This document shows positions 1 through 9,721 of a stretch of 64,000 bases of DNA, one piece after another. The position numbers and the translations under genes were made by a program. Under the pieces are notes generated by a model, which was given only the letters and a program-made list of their open reading frames with translations, ran no database searches and was not told where the DNA came from. The DNA is from Nicotiana tabacum (taxonomy: Eukaryota > Streptophyta > Magnoliopsida > Solanales > Solanaceae), in NCBI RefSeq assembly GCF_000715075.1, contig NC_134102.1:102274501-102338500 (forward strand). Reading direction: 5' to 3'. Numbering within the stretch: the first letter of the stretch is position 1; each line of letters begins with the position of its first letter.

Positions 1-1358
1 CAGGATGAGTGCGGGTTAGGTTCGTTATATTTTGAATGGAGCTATTATTCCTAAGGCAAGTCCGGAGTAAATTAGAAGAAGTCGGATCCCTTAGCAATGG
101 TTGAATTGGCATGATGGTGGAAATGATCAGTTCCTTCAGCGTGTTGAGTTATACATGTGATTTGTGATGGTACGTGTGAGGCTTGACATCCGCCATAATT
201 TGATTTATTTGGAGGTATTCGATTATAATGGCCTGTTGTGTGAAAAATAGATCCCGGAACTGACATGGTGGATTAGACCACTACTTGGGGTTGTATTTTC
301 TGCGGTTATGAGAATTGAGTCACGTGTTGTAATGGTTCTCTTGAAATGAGTCAAGTGAGAGGTTCCTATATGGTGAAGTGTGTATTCTTTTAGTGGTTCA
401 GGATTTATGATGAAATTCTTGTACTCTTGCGCATTGGCACGATTAGGTACAATGAGTAGCATGAGAATTGGAAGTTGAGGATCAAGGTTGCAGTTCGGTG
501 TTGACAAGAATGCCACAAGCTCGGATGAACAGGAAAAGGAATTCAGATGGTTAGAGTAAGCTGGTATTATCTTTAGCGTCACCTGAGATCGGTGTCCTGT
601 GTAGGAGGCTTTGCGTACTGATTGTAGATTCTTAATTTGCTTTATAGCATTAGTATGGCCGGTGGTATGGATGTGTAGACTTGTTATCTGGTGCGGAAGG
701 TCGTGGGAGCGTGTCCCACGGGAAGATTATATAAGTGTGACATGTAGTCACTTGGTTAATTGAAGATTGAAACCAAGTATGGAGATTGTGGTACTATCGC
801 TAATTTGAGAATTTATGCCTTAAGGGTGCTCGGTTTATTTGATTGTGGACTGTGGAAGTTTGTTCCGGATTTGATGGTTGTTCTTGTGTGTTATGGAAAT
901 GTGGATCCTTGAAAGGTTATCAGCCAAGTGCGGTACAATCAGAATAAGCTCGAGGTCCGTGGATGGATCTAAATGTGAATGTGGGCTCTATATCAGGCCG
1001 TATGTGTTCATTTCAGCATAGCGTTGCTTTCGAAGGGTTCTTCGGGCCTTGGATGTTATTTCTGTTATCGGCCCTTCCGTGTAGTCTCTATTGTTCCATG
1101 TGGGTTGTAAGGCGGTTTGATTATTCGCACTCGTATTGAGATCCCGTATAGTTTATGGTGTTATATGAGTAGGATGGCTCTCGAGATGCAAGTCATTTAT
1201 TGCACCTTTGTCGTGCTTGAGTTTTGTAGCTTATGGCGCTATCTGTCTTCCCAGGGATAATAATATGCACTTGGCGTGCTTGTGGTCGATATTCAAGTAT
1301 TTCGTAGTTAAGAGCATTTTAGCTCGGGTAAAGTATCTCCTTATAGGGTATCATGTGT

Positions 1359-1495
1359 GGATCGGGTGGCACGCCGCTACGGGCATGCTGGTTGGACCAG
1401 GTGGCACGCCGCCACGGGTATGTTGTTTGGATTGGGTTGCATGCCGCAACGATATTATGTGTGGATCGGGTTGCACGCCTCAACAGTGTGATATG
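1359..1495. repeat. Four-unit tandem repeat of 33-35 bp in element F tail
   Basis: Four successive units begin with GGAT/GGAC at 1359, 1394, 1429 and 1463. Each carries a core of the form GGNTGCACGCCGCAACG or its GC-rich variant. Unit lengths are 35, 35, 34 and 33 bp. Several differences between units are C/T or G/A changes at CpG-like positions, as expected for methylated transposon DNA. Confidence 0.8.
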
Positions 1496-2300
1496 AGTAC
1501 AGTTCCCCCTATATCTATTATTGTGTGTTTTGCTTCTCATTTTCGGAGGAAGGTTCATAACATCTTTTCGGTGGTTTAAATTAGTTACGTGGGTTGAGTA
1601 GATCCTTCCAGAGTTCATTTCCTTATGTATCATATTCGAGTTTGTAACTTGTGGGCACATTGTGGCATCATATGAGATTTTCGGCAGTGTCTGAGGTGGC
1701 TTATTGCCTGAGCATCTTGTACTGGGTGAGAAGAGATTATTGGACCTGGGATCAGTGCGATCAGATTTATATGAAGAATATTAAAGAGTAATTATTGTTA
1801 TTCAGTCCAGAATGAGGTAATGGTTCTTGTCGGGAGGAGAGACTCCATAAATTATAATTCGGCAGGTGGCTATGAGTTCTACACATCTTCTCTGTCATGG
1901 CATTTCAAGAATTGGAACAAGACTTATATGTGTCATGAGGTGTGTTGTGAGCATCAGATTCGTGGGATTTCGGCTATTGTTGTCAGAGGATGTTACTATG
2001 GTCATGTGAATAATGCAGTGCATGGTGTGAATTCAGTAAGAGTATACAATCATGTATTGGTACATCGTGTAGTGATTGAAACGGTGTTCGTATGTTGGAA
2101 GCAGGCCTAGTAGAGAATTTCGGATGTTAGAATTTGGCTCTAAGGATTATTTGCCTAAATAAAGGGGAAGATCTTCAGATTTGCTCGAGTTAATGTGCTC
2201 CACTGAGTTATGGTAGCACAGGTAGGTGCACAAGGTGTTAAATAGTGATTTCAGACAACTCCAGAGCAGTTCTTAGCACGTTCGAGGACGAATGTATGTT

Positions 2301-2314
2301 TAAGTGAGAGAGAA
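2301..2314 (+). promoter_or_regulatory. Polypurine tract of element F
   Basis: A purine-rich run (TAAGTGAGAGAGAA) sits immediately before the LTR start TGTAATGACCCG. In LTR retrotransposons this tract primes plus-strand DNA synthesis. The preceding text 'TTCGAGGACGAATGTA' is the usual lead-in for this element family. Confidence 0.75.
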
Positions 2315-4315
2315 TGTAATGACCCGACCGGTCGTTTTGAGCCGTAGTGCGTCGTTCGGCGGTTTGAGTCCTTGAGTAGCTTCACTTCAGGTATTATGAC
2401 TTGTACGTGTGGTCGGAATTGAATTTCGAGAAGTTCAGAGTTGATTTGGAAAGAAAACTCTTATTTCGGAAGCCTTAAGTTAGAGAAATTTACTAAAATA
2501 TGATTTTGGAGTAAATGACCTCGGAATCGGGATTTGAAGATTCCAACAGGTTCGTATGATAATTTTGGACTTGGGCGTATATCCGTATCGAGTTTTGGAT
2601 AACCTAGGAGCGTTTCGACGCATATTATGGAAGTTGGTATTTTGAAAGAATTTTATAAATTTGGGTTGAAGTGCATTGCAATGTTATCGATGTCCGTTTC
2701 AGATTTTGAGTCTGGGAATAGTTCCGTATGGTGATTCTGGTATTGGAAGCGCGTCCGGAAGTGGATTTGGAGGTCCGTAGGTCATTTTGGGGTCATTTGG
2801 CGAAAGTTAGAAATTGAAGGTTTTTGAGAAGTTTGACTGAAAGTGGACTTTTTGATATCGGGGTCGGACTCCGATTCCAGAAGTTGGAGTAGGTCCGTAA
2901 TGTCGAATGGGACTTGTGTGAAAAATATGAGGTCAATCGGACGTGATTTGATAGGTTTTGACATCGAATATAGAAGTTTGAAGTTCTAAAGTTTATTAAG
3001 CTTGAATTGGAGTGTGATTCATGGTTTTAGCGTTGTTTGATGTGACTTGAAGGCTCGACTAAGTTCGTAATGTGTTTTGGGACATGTTGGTATATTTGGT
3101 TAAGGTTCCGGGGGACTCGGGTGGGTCCCGGATGTTTAACGGAGCAAGTTTTGGACTTAAGGAATGGCTGAAGTGCACTAGTTCTAGTGTAATCGTACCT
3201 GCGCAAGTTTGATCGCATATGCGTGACCGCAGAGGCGAGAAAATAGCCGCATGTGCGGTTTGGGTGAAGCATGACAGTAATTGCAGGTGTGAAGGGTTGT
3301 CCGCACCTGCGAGGTCGCAAATACGGTAAAGTGTCGCACGTGCGAGAATGCGAGAGGGGCAGCTGGGTCGCAGAAGCGGAAGGGCATCCGCATATGCAAA
3401 GGCGCAGAAACGCGTGGAGGACCGCAGAAGCGGATTTCGCCTAGATTGGAGGGAACCGCACCTGCGATGGATTTTCCGCAGGTGTGGCTGGTGTACCGCA
3501 GATCTGGAAGGTCGGCTGGGCAGATTGTTTTAAAGGCGGGACTTGGCCCATTTTCTTCCATTTTTCACTTGGTTGGGGTGATTTTGGAGAGCTTCAAAGG
3601 GAGGGTTTCATCAAGCAACACAAGGTAAGTGATTCCCACTTATTATAGGTTAAATACATGGTTTGTATAAGGATTTAAACATGGAAATTAGTAGAAATTG
3701 TGGGATTTTTGGTAGAAAACTTAGAATTTGATATTTTTGGATTTTGACCACGAATTTGGGCATTGAATTGGGAATAAATTATATATTTGAGTTCGTGAGG
3801 TTATAGGTAAAGTTTATCTTCAAAAAATTTCGGAATCCAGGCACGTGGGCCTGAGGGTGATTTTATCAACTTTTCGAGCGGAGTTGGAAATTTGTTTAAA
3901 TCGAATTGTTGTGAGTATTAGAGTTTATTTTTATGGGTTTGCACATTTATTGACTAGTTTTGGGGCGTTGGACATCGGTTTAAGTTGTTGGAAAGGTTTG
4001 GGGAGCCGGCTATGGAACTTCGGAGCGAGGTAAGTCTCCTTTCTAACCTTGTATGAAGGAATTAACCCCATAGGTGAATCAAATCTTTAGGTGCTTCTAT
4101 TTGTGGGGGCTACGTACACACGAGGTGACGAGAGTCCGTGTGTAGCTACTATTATGCTTGGCAGTCTAGGACCCATATCATGTTGTACTTGCGATGTTGT
4201 GCCCTACTTGTAATTCTATTTGTGGGGCTACGTACACACGAAGTAATTATTTTTGGATTGCGTGACAGCGAGGTCTAACGCCATCATGACCTATAATAGA
4301 TTTTGGATTGTGACA
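2315..4315 (+). mobile_element. 3' LTR of element F (Del/Tekay-type Ty3/gypsy)
   Basis: The LTR begins TGTAATGACCCGACCGG and ends ...GGATTGTGACA, a TG...CA structure of about 2.0 kb. The polypurine tract abuts the left end and unrelated AT-rich DNA follows the right end. The 5' LTR is outside the window, so the target duplication cannot be confirmed; ACAAG at 4316-4320 would be the right copy. It holds a cluster of CGCA...TGCG motifs (3184-3520) and two copies of a 'GGGGCTACGTACACACGA' segment near 4107 and 4216. The start resembles that of element D's LTR (54973), so the two elements are relatives. Confidence 0.82.
3184..3520. repeat. Cluster of short CGCA/TGCG motifs inside the LTR of element F
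   Basis: Over about 340 bp the LTR repeats short GC-rich words such as CGCACCTGCG, CCGCAGAAGCGG and CGCATATGCG at irregular spacing, alternating in orientation so that neighbouring words could pair. Related word clusters appear in the LTRs of elements B and C. No function is established here. Confidence 0.65.
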
Positions 4316-5285
4316 ACAAGATGGATCGAATTGTCTAGTCTATTTAACAACTGTTACCATTTCAAGCATTCGCATTCTTTCTTCTCACATAATCGAACAG
4401 ATTCTAAATTCATACTCCTAGTTCCAAAAAATTCTGAACCACATAAAAGGCAGGTGAACATATAGTCTTTCTGAACCCCGACTTTCGTACAGAGTATGAC
4501 TATTGTATATGTAAAAACTTATTAAAATCTCAATAAGTATTAGATTTAAACTCATAATATTAACGGTACAATAAATTTAACTTTAAAAAAGCTAAAAATT
4601 GAATCGATTAAATCTAAATCTTGTATCTACCCTGCCTTTGCTCAAGGTCCTCCACAAACCCTATCTTCTCTGATGCCTTGGTGTCTTTTTCATTGCTTTG
4701 TATTCCCTTGAATGAAAACCAATTAAGAATTTGTCATTGAAAAATATTATAGAAGACAATGTCAGAGGTATGGGCTATATGATGAGAACATGATAAAATT
4801 GCACGTTGTAGAAAAAGGAAAGATGGAATAATGGAATTTTTTTAATTGGTGTAGCATGTTCTCATCCTATCTTCTTTCTTTCACTTTCGGCAACAAATGG
4901 AGATTTTCTTTCGTTACCAAATGAAGATGAAATGTGTTGGTTGTTTCCTGCATAAGTGTCGAAGAGGGAATGAACTTTCTTTTAGTGGCTGAATCCCAAC
5001 CACAACTTTCTTATCAGTGATCACATTCTTACTAATTTTGACTCGATCCCTTGGCCTTTAGCACTGGCTAACTTTTCCTCATTTGGACTATTCTAAAACT
5101 GAACTATCTGTTTTTTATTCCTTTTCTGGTTTAACTAGATGAGGTAATTAAGGCCCATATTGTTATGTAAAGAGAAAAAAGCTCAATGGTTCGATTGTCT
5201 AAATAAAATATACTATTAAGTTAAAGGGGTTATCGATAGGGGCAAAGCTACACCATTCTAAGGGTGGTCAACTTCGCTAAAACAT
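4316..5285. other. Intergenic, AT-rich, no feature recognised
   Basis: About 1 kb of AT-rich sequence after the LTR. Only short ORFs occur, none with a recognisable motif. No RNA gene or clear transposon end was seen. Confidence 0.5.
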
Positions 5286-5289
5286 TACA

Positions 5290-5291
<2 letters not shown>

Positions 5292-5330
<39 letters not shown>
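5292..5330. repeat. (AT)n microsatellite
   Basis: An uninterrupted AT dinucleotide run of about 39 bp. Confidence 0.95.
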
Positions 5331-5332
<2 letters not shown>

Positions 5333-5529
5333 TTATAAGTCGATGAATCAAATATATATAAAATATATTGAAAAAATTTTGTTGGGTAATTTTTTTTCAT
5401 TTCATTAAGTTTGAACACTCTTAGAAAAATTTATAACTTTTTCACTGGCTTTTGATATATTATGCCAAAAATTTAAAAATGACAAACATCTAATTACTAT
5501 TAAATATTAATGCTGAAACTATTTTGCGA

Positions 5530-5655
5530 TGAAGTGAGCCGCGGAAACAGTGTCTTGCAGAAATGCAGAGTAATGTTGCGTACAATAAACCCATGTGGTC
5601 CGGTCCTATCCTGCGCATAGCGGGGGCCTAGTGCACCAGACTGCTTTTCTTTGTT
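5530..5655 (+). mobile_element. Au SINE, 5'-truncated
   Basis: The segment carries, in order, GAGCCGCGGAAACAGTGTC, TTGCAGAAATGCAG, TTGCGTACAATAAACCC, TGTGGTCCGGTCC, CGCGCATAGCGGG (here GCGCATAGCGGG) and CTAGTGCACCAGACTGC, followed by a T-rich end. These words and their order match the Au SINE family, a tRNA-derived SINE known from many angiosperms (recognised from memory). The tRNA-like head with its A box is missing or unrecognisable; only the B-box region (GTGAGCCGCGG) remains. Confidence 0.8.
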
Positions 5656-5749
5656 AGAGGAGTGTCTAACATCAAAGTACAGAAAAAATGCCACTACAAA
5701 ACTCACTAATCTAATACACCACTCGACAAGAAAATCCAAGGGAAAATGT

Positions 5750-5762
5750 GGGGGGGGGGGGG
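5750..5762. repeat. Poly-G run of 13
   Basis: Thirteen consecutive G residues, an unstable homopolymer where assembly length is often unreliable. Confidence 0.9.
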
Positions 5763-6977
5763 TTAGTGGATGGATGAAGTATTACTGATTAAGAGGTTAA
5801 GAGATCGATTAATGATTGGGTTACTTAACAAGATAGGGCATAATATGATTACGTTAGATGGTACGCGTGCTGATGAAACAAATACTACTTCATTAAACCA
5901 ACCAAATCAAGATTTTAAAATATTTTAAGTCTTTTATAAGGTAATCAAATCTAAGCCCCCACAAAGTGGAATTGAACACTTTAGAAAGGAATAGAGGAGT
6001 GCGTGACATATAGAATGCATAGTGGACAAATCTTTTCTAAAGAATTGTCAAAGATCCTTTTTATCTTTTCTTTCCCGTTGTTACTGTTTAATTAGTATAA
6101 AAAGCATATATATACTTTAAGCTGCCTTTTGCACAGTAGAAGATCCTCTGGTGGCTTCACGTTAGCGCACCTCTATGTTTCGATCTCCCATTGGTTAAGA
6201 TATTCATAAATTATTTCTACTTAACTTTATCTTTATAAATTATAAAAGAAAAGGAGAAGTTATTTTGTAGAAGTCGAGCTGCTTTCACCGGAATATATCA
6301 TGTGTCGTGGCAAGTGCAACTAACCGAATATTTTCTCCTTCTTCCTTCTTCTTTTCTTCAGTATGTTCTTTTTTTGCCTTAGATGTATATATGAATAGCT
6401 TTTATCTTCTTTGATTCGGAAAGGGGTAATAGTACTCTCCTAATTACCTTTTTATTTTATTTTATTAAATCCATTCACCCAGGCTTTCATCTCTTGTAAT
6501 TGTATGGGGTTTGGCATTAGGCATATGCTGTATATAAATATCATAATAAATAATACAGTGGATGAGGGCAGAAAACCAAAACCCCTCTCCCTAGTTACTT
6601 TAGTAACCTGAAGAACTGTTAAGAAGATTACACCCTACTTTCCAATTTATGTGATCCCCACTTTCTTTTTAATTTGTTTAATTTTAAAAAGAATTCAAAA
6701 TTTTGGAAACGTTTAATTTATATTTTCTATTTTATCCTTAATAATAAACTTTTTTAACCACACAAATAATATGATATGTTATGTGTAGGTTCATAAATTT
6801 TAAAAATGTTATATCCATATAAATATCATAATTATTTTACACCAAAAAAAAAAAAGGAATGAAATAAGTCAAATTCCATGCATAAATTCTAAAGATAACT
6901 ACCAATAAATAGGTGCTTTGATTCTTTCATATACTAAATACAAGAGGGATCATTTCATCCATCATGAACAATATTCT
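5763..6977. other. Intergenic, AT-rich; possible decayed MITE at about 6630-6890
   Basis: No gene is visible. Around 6638 the text CTTTCCAATTTATGTGA resembles the start of a Stowaway-type MITE (CTCCCTCCGTTTCAATTTATGTGA), and the following A/T-rich body is similar in character. The opposite end is not clear, so this is only a suspicion. Confidence 0.35.
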
Positions 6978-7088
6978 AAGCCGAGCGTCTATAAAACTTA
7001 ATGTTTTTATCTTCACAAGGTAAGGATAAGATCTGCGTAACAGACTTTACTTTGTGAAATTGCACTACATTTGTTGTTGTTATTGTTA
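6978..7088 (+). mobile_element. TS-type SINE fragment (3' end)
   Basis: The text TTCACAAGGTAAGGATAAG, ATCTGCGTAACAGAC and a terminal TTTGTTGTTGTTATTGTT correspond in order to the 3' part of Solanaceae TS SINEs, whose usual wording is AAGGTAGGGGTAAGGTCTGCG and which end in TTG repeats (from memory). The copy is heavily mutated and lacks the tRNA-like head. Confidence 0.6.
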
Positions 7089-7156
7089 AACAAATATTTT
7101 GGGCTCTTCTAGTTTTAAGTAAAAAATAGGTTGATTAAAGATAGAAAGTGTATTTC

Positions 7157-7346
7157 TTACACTTTATTCGTTTTAATTTATGTAAGCATAATTTAATTGA
7201 CATGGAACTTAAAAAACAAAAGAATTACATTTGAAACTTATGATTTTAGATATGTCATGAAATTTTCGTGGTTATAAAAGCACATCATTATTGATAAACT
7301 AGAAACTTTTAAGTTGAGTTCTTTTTAAAACAAACTAATAAGAAAG
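7157..7346. mobile_element. Decayed Stowaway-type MITE fragment
   Basis: The left part reads TTCGTTTTAATTTATGTAAG, a familiar Stowaway start, and includes TTGACATGGAACTTAA. The right part, CAAACTAATAAGAAAGTA, matches the usual sequence before a Stowaway right terminus. The terminal repeats are eroded. Its right end abuts the next MITE. Confidence 0.5.
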
Positions 7347-7862
7347 TACTCACTCCGATCTATAATAAGTTACTCCCTCCGCCTCATATTAACCGTCGTG
7401 GTTACTAAAAATAGTTGTCTCAAATTATCTGTCATTTTAGAAGTTCAAGACAAAACTGATTATTTTTTCCTTTTTACCCTTAGTAATAATTGTTCTTGAA
7501 GATGGAGATAACACATAAATAGAATAATATTCAACGAACAAAGATTATATCATATGACATAAATAAGGACAGAATAGTCCAGTCCCTTTCCTAATTAATA
7601 TTTCTTAAGAGACGTGTAAAAGAAAAACACGACACATAATATGAGACAGAGGGAGTACTTTTTAGTATTTGACACACCTCTTAAAAAAATACGAACTTCT
7701 AGAGAAATAAAGGCCAAATAAGGGCACATCAGGATATGTAAATAAGGATAAATTTTGAAAAAATAAAATTAATTTTTTATTAATTATATAAAAAGATATT
7801 TATTTTGGACCAAAATAAAAATGTCAAAAAGTCACTTATTGTGGATAGGTCAGCTACGGTAT
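7347..7862. mobile_element. Older Stowaway MITE, interrupted by a younger one
   Basis: The left terminus TACTCACTCCGATC leads into TATAATAAGT; the right end reads AGTCACTTATTGTGGATAGG, the mirrored words. Removing the MITE at 7371-7657 makes AATAAGT continue into CTTTTTAGTATTTGACACA, the normal interior of this family (from memory). Flanking TA dinucleotides fit Stowaway target preference. The right terminal repeat is degenerate. Confidence 0.65.
7371..7657. mobile_element. Stowaway MITE with near-perfect terminal inverted repeats
   Basis: The left end TACTCCCTCCGCCTCATATT and the right end TAATATGAGACAGAGGGAGT are reverse complements over about 20 bp with one mismatch. The 287-bp length, AT-rich body, TA at both ends and lack of coding capacity are typical of Stowaway (Tc1/mariner-derived) MITEs. 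It sits inside an older MITE of the same superfamily. Confidence 0.9.
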
Positions 7863-8280
7863 AAAACTACAGTATTACATACGTGCTACAATTCAACTTG
7901 TCCAGTTTAAAAGAAGACATAAAACATCAGCTTTCACAAATATTGTCTTCATCACAAATATATATATGGAAATTATAATCCTTCTGTCATGAACTGAGAA
8001 ACCTCTTCTGGCCATATTAGGCAAATAAAGATACATGGAAAACGAACAAAAGAGGAAAGAGAAAAAGAGAAGATCAATGATAAAGCTGCTCGTAAAAGGC
8101 AAAAGATATTTAAAATTACAAGAAGCATCGACAACAGTAGTAATTTGAATTTATGGTCTCTGGCAAGTTAGTTAGTTGAGTTATTGGGAAAATAAGATAT
8201 CAACAAATTCAATGGTTTTTATCTTTTCTCTCTCATATATCCTGTCTGTTATGTTTAGACCTGCTGTGGGAAGTTCCAAA

Positions 8281-8500
8281 GTAGTCCATCCGTTTCATCA
8301 ATGTCTATGAATTTATTTGTGTTGGCACCAAGTTTAGAATTTGTTTTAATTTTGTTGTAAACATATTATTTTATATTTATTTTATGTGATATATTTTGAT
8401 TGAGCACTATTTTAAGAAAAATAAAACTTTTTAACTTATGATCTTAAAATAAGACATAAATTTACGTGGCAATAGATCATGAGCAATGTATGCAAAATAT
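8281..8500. mobile_element. Stowaway-type MITE fragment
   Basis: It starts TAGTCCATCCGTTTCATCAA, a mutated CTCCCTCCGTTTCA terminus. It later contains TTAACTTATGATCTTAAAAT followed by TAAGACATAAATTTACGTGG, words shared with the fragment at 7157-7346. No clear right terminus was found. Confidence 0.5.
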
Positions 8501-8752
8501 TCATTGAGCTTAAAATAGTTACTCTTCTCTATCCATTTGAAAACTATTTACAATATTTATCTACCCAATTAAAACTAATTACCTAACTTACTACCCACCC
8601 ATTCCAATTTTTTTAACCCACTTGACTTAACTTAGCTTGGCTTGAATGGGCAATTTAGTAACTTAGTCATTTGGCTGGGTTAAGAAAAAAATGGGTAGGG
8701 GAAAAAAGAGATGGGTAGGGGCGAGTAATTATTTTCCATGGGTGGGTATTTG

Positions 8753-8842
8753 CTAAAGGTAGGGATAAGGTCTGTGTACACACTGCCTTTCCCAGCAATT
8801 ACTTGTGAAACTTTATTGAGTATGTTATTATTGTTGTGTTAT
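8753..8842 (+). mobile_element. TS-type SINE fragment (3' end)
   Basis: AAAGGTAGGGATAAGGTCTG is followed by TGTACACACTGCC, TTTCCCAGCA and TTGTGAAACTTTATTGAG, ending in TATTGTTGTG. This order matches the 3' end of TS SINEs. The 5' part is absent. It abuts the MITE that starts at 8847. Confidence 0.65.
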
Positions 8843-8846
8843 AAAA

Positions 8847-9107
8847 TACTCCCCTATTTACTTTTAATTGTCCACTTTGAACTTTTTACGCCATTAAAAA
8901 ATAATAAATATAATATGCATTTTACCTTATAACCCCCTCATAATGATAACATTTCAAAGAGTCTTGAAAAATAATTTTGAAAATGAGTAATTAATGATAA
9001 GGATAAACAAGAAAAAAATTTTGTCTTTCTCTTAATTTGTTAAAATAGATAAATAATTTTTTAAATATTTTTAATACGTGAATAAGTAAATTTGAAAAGA
9101 GGAAGTA
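8847..9107. mobile_element. Stowaway-type MITE
   Basis: The left end TACTCCCCTATTTACTTTTA continues AATTGTCCACTTTGA; the right end GAATAAGTAAATTTGAAAAG with AGGAAGTA is the mirrored terminus, mutated at several sites. TA lies at both ends. A second MITE-like right terminus (GGAAACGGAAGGAGTA) follows at about 9243-9256, so another copy may lie between. Confidence 0.65.
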
Positions 9108-9333
9108 TATCATAATATTTTTGCTACTATAATTTTTTTTACTAAAGACAAAATAAGAACTTTCTAAGTTAAAATATTTTGAAATTATAAAAGGAGTCAT
9201 ACTTTTTGAAATGAGCTAAAAACGAATAAGATTACGAAGGGAAACGGAAGGAGTATATTATACTATTTGGGGATAGGGTCTTTAAAGAAAGAGATAAACA
9301 CACATTTATTCCTTACGTGAGTGGGGGTCTTGC

Positions 9334-9341
9334 TATATAAA
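9334..9341 (+). promoter_or_regulatory. TATA box of MIR156
   Basis: TATATAAA lies 184 bp upstream of the mature miR156 sequence. The transcript would start about 25-35 bp downstream, near the pyrimidine-rich CATCACTCCTCACACATC at 9358-9375. An ACGT core (TTACGTGA) sits just upstream at about 9313-9320. Plant MIR genes are RNA polymerase II genes with TATA boxes, which fits; the start site itself is inferred. Confidence 0.7.
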
Positions 9342-9405
9342 GGCCAAGAGACTCTCCATCACTCCTCACACATCAAAATCACAAAATTACTTTTCTTCCA
9401 TTCTA

Positions 9406-9441
9406 ATGAAACAGTATCTGCTGCTATTCTTTAAAATCTAG
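9406..9441 (+). CDS. 11-codon upstream ORF in the presumed pri-miR156 leader
   Basis: This is the first ATG after the inferred transcription start. It encodes MKQYLLLFFKI and then stops. It may be a chance ORF or a translated uORF; nothing in the sequence decides this. Confidence 0.25.
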   Translation: MKQYLLLFFKI

Positions 9442-9452
9442 GGTTCTTTCTC

Positions 9453-9527
9453 ATGTCTTCTGTCGGCCGGAGAGAATTGAAGCCAACATTCAGGTTAACT
9501 ATGGCTGGGGTAATAACAGGGAGGTGA
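9453..9527 (+). CDS. 24-codon ORF in the pri-miR156 leader, possible miPEP
   Basis: The ORF begins MSSVGRRELK and its TGA stop is exactly the first three bases of mature miR156. Some plant primary microRNAs encode short regulatory peptides (miPEPs) from ORFs upstream of the hairpin, so it is a candidate. Position and size fit; coding evidence such as conservation is not available here. It could equally be chance. Confidence 0.3.
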   Translation: MSSVGRRELKPTFRLTMAGVITGR

Positions 9528-9630
9528 CAGAAGAGAGTGAGCACACATGGTCTTTTCTTGCATTGATATATATTTATATGCTTGAAGCTATGCGTGCTCA
9601 CTCTCTATCTGTCACCCCCACCAATCTCTC
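9505..9630 (+). ncRNA. MIR156: MIR156 precursor hairpin
   Basis: The 5' arm contains TGACAGAAGAGAGTGAGCAC at 9525-9544, the canonical mature miR156 of land plants. The 3' arm contains GCTCACTCTCTATCTGTCAC at 9596-9615, the expected miR156*. The two arms pair along the whole duplex with one single-base bulge, and the stem continues inward (ACACAT with ATGCGT, one mismatch) and outward (GGGAGG with CCCCCACC). The loop is about 50 nt. miR156 directs cleavage and repression of SPL transcription-factor mRNAs, holding plants in the juvenile phase; it acts through ARGONAUTE1 after DCL1 processing in the nucleus. A TATA box lies upstream. This is the only feature in the window with strong signs of functional constraint, because duplex and mature sequence are intact among decayed repeats. 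Confidence 0.96.
9525..9544 (+). ncRNA. miR156: Mature miR156
   Basis: The 20-nt sequence is identical to the miR156 form conserved across land plants, with a 5' U as preferred by AGO1. The star strand lies at 9596-9615. Confidence 0.96.
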
Positions 9631-9721
9631 TCTCTCTTCTTCTTTTCTCTCTCTAGATTTCATTCTGTTTTATGTTGTGCGTTTCTGTGTTTTTTCAGCG
9701 TCTAATATTGTTGGAATGGTA

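Larger units (their letters stand above)
1..2314 (+). mobile_element. 3' non-coding tail of a Ty3/gypsy Del/Tekay-type element (element F)
   Basis: This stretch lies directly upstream of a polypurine tract and a 2-kb LTR, so it is the internal 3' part of an LTR retrotransposon whose gag-pol lies left of the window. No long reading frame and no integrase motif is visible; only short ORFs occur on both strands. Long non-coding tails between integrase and the 3' LTR, carrying short repeats built around 'GGATCGGGTTGCACGCC', are familiar to me from Del/Tekay-like elements of Solanaceae (from memory, not searched). The assignment rests on position, the tandem repeat at 1359-1495 and the LTR start that follows. 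Confidence 0.6.

Noticed and set aside
1208..1579. 123-codon plus-strand ORF in element F tail
   Set aside because: No motif; it overlaps the tandem repeat and competes with an equal-sized ORF on the other strand.
4253..4465. 70-codon ORF across the right end of element F's LTR
   Set aside because: It spans an insertion boundary and has no motif.
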